A DNA stretch of 64,000 nt from Sphingobacterium micropteri (GTDB lineage: Bacteria; Bacteroidota; Bacteroidia; Sphingobacteriales; Sphingobacteriaceae), in the NCBI RefSeq assembly GCF_014692515.1, contig NZ_JACOIK010000004.1, forward strand, positions 248,001 to 312,000, in the 5' to 3' direction. A program made the position numbers and the translations under genes. The notes under the pieces were generated by a model, which was not told the origin of the DNA, made no database searches, and saw only the letters and a program-made list of their open reading frames with translations. Every line of letters begins with the position of its first letter. Positions within the stretch are counted from its first letter, which is position 1. Positions 63,772-64,000 of the stretch are shown piece by piece.

Positions 63772-64000
63772 ATGTCTTTAGAACAACAGTTAATAGCAAG
63801 AAGTAACAATACGTGCGAACTATGTAATAGCACAGCAACATTAACGATATATACCGTACCGCCAACCGATCAGCAAACAGCAGATAACGTTATTTATCTA
63901 TGTAATACTTGTTTAGATCAAATTGAGAAGAGAGAGCAATTGGACGCAGAACATTGGAAAGTACTTTCTGAAACGATGTGGTCCGAATACCCAGCGGTAC
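63772..64000 (+). CDS. phnA: PhnA-like zinc-ribbon protein, N-terminal part
   Basis: The gene runs off the right edge; 76 residues are present. The protein has a zinc ribbon (CELC and CNTC pairs), then EKREQLDAEHWKVLSETMWS, the typical PhnA pattern. Despite the name (alkylphosphonate uptake) the family role is unclear; it is not a C-P lyase subunit. The -7 box at 63746 supports this start. Confidence 0.9.
   Translation, partial: MSLEQQLIARSNNTCELCNSTATLTIYTVPPTDQQTADNVIYLCNTCLDQIEKREQLDAEHWKVLSETMWSEYPAV

Overview
The window looks like a chromosomal segment of a Sphingobacteriaceae-type Bacteroidota bacterium (Sphingobacterium, Pedobacter or a relative). The signs are a Bacteroidota-type PruA, ribonuclease Y beside ZapA, an S46 dipeptidyl-peptidase, DUF5606, DUF4168, a 7TM-DISM sensor kinase, and many promoters with the Bacteroidota -7 box TAnnTTTG. 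GC content is moderate and coding density is high. I see no tRNA, rRNA, CRISPR array, transposase or phage gene. The genus is inferred; the sequence alone does not fix it.

Layout. 1-453: start of pruA. 586-8686: a two-component system driving a CusCBA/CzcCBA-type metal efflux operon that ends in a small membrane protein. 8821-13819: rny, a 6S-RNA-like ncRNA, zapA, a coiled-coil gene and pheT. 14036-20405: a 21-bp tandem repeat array, a stand-alone AraC-type HTH gene, a broken small gene, a 138-aa gene and a 1670-aa DUF4132 protein. 20518-26132: hypothetical, Nudix, rlmH, ribE, a CLC channel and oxyR. 26302-34719: S46 peptidase (DPP11-like), a TolC-HlyD-ABC export operon with a Crp/Fnr regulator, mazG and small genes. 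34788-41230: trpS, a deoxynucleoside kinase, radC, a cyclophilin, DUF5606, a radical SAM protein and cstA.

41441-46905 is a compact signalling locus: a lone receiver protein facing an operon of a GNAT-like enzyme, a methyltransferase, a 7TM-DISM histidine kinase and a receiver-kinase. 47023-55159: poxB-like oxidase, aldo/keto reductase, a TPP riboswitch with pnuT and an acyl-CoA-dehydrogenase-like flavoprotein, mqo, DUF4168 and fabG. 55305-58345: a NEW3 protein with its ABC transporter. 58509-59950: an AraC regulator followed by a second, older 21-bp array. 60105-64000: a four-helix/FN3 protein, an alpha-helical protein, a LuxE-like enzyme, a YpfJ-type metalloprotease with a structured leader, and the start of phnA.

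The most unusual signal is a pair of 21-bp-period arrays about 45 kb apart (14036-14434 and 59541-59897). In opposite orientations they share almost the same unit (ATACCTGATGAA, one variable base, CAAAA), read as heptads of the type IPDExKx. Each lies directly downstream of, and convergent with, an AraC-type HTH gene, and the two HTH domains resemble each other. I read this as two copies of one undescribed AraC-linked repeat module, one recently expanded and one decayed. The second most interesting item is the enzyme-plus-sensor operon at 41940-46905, which could make and sense a small molecule.
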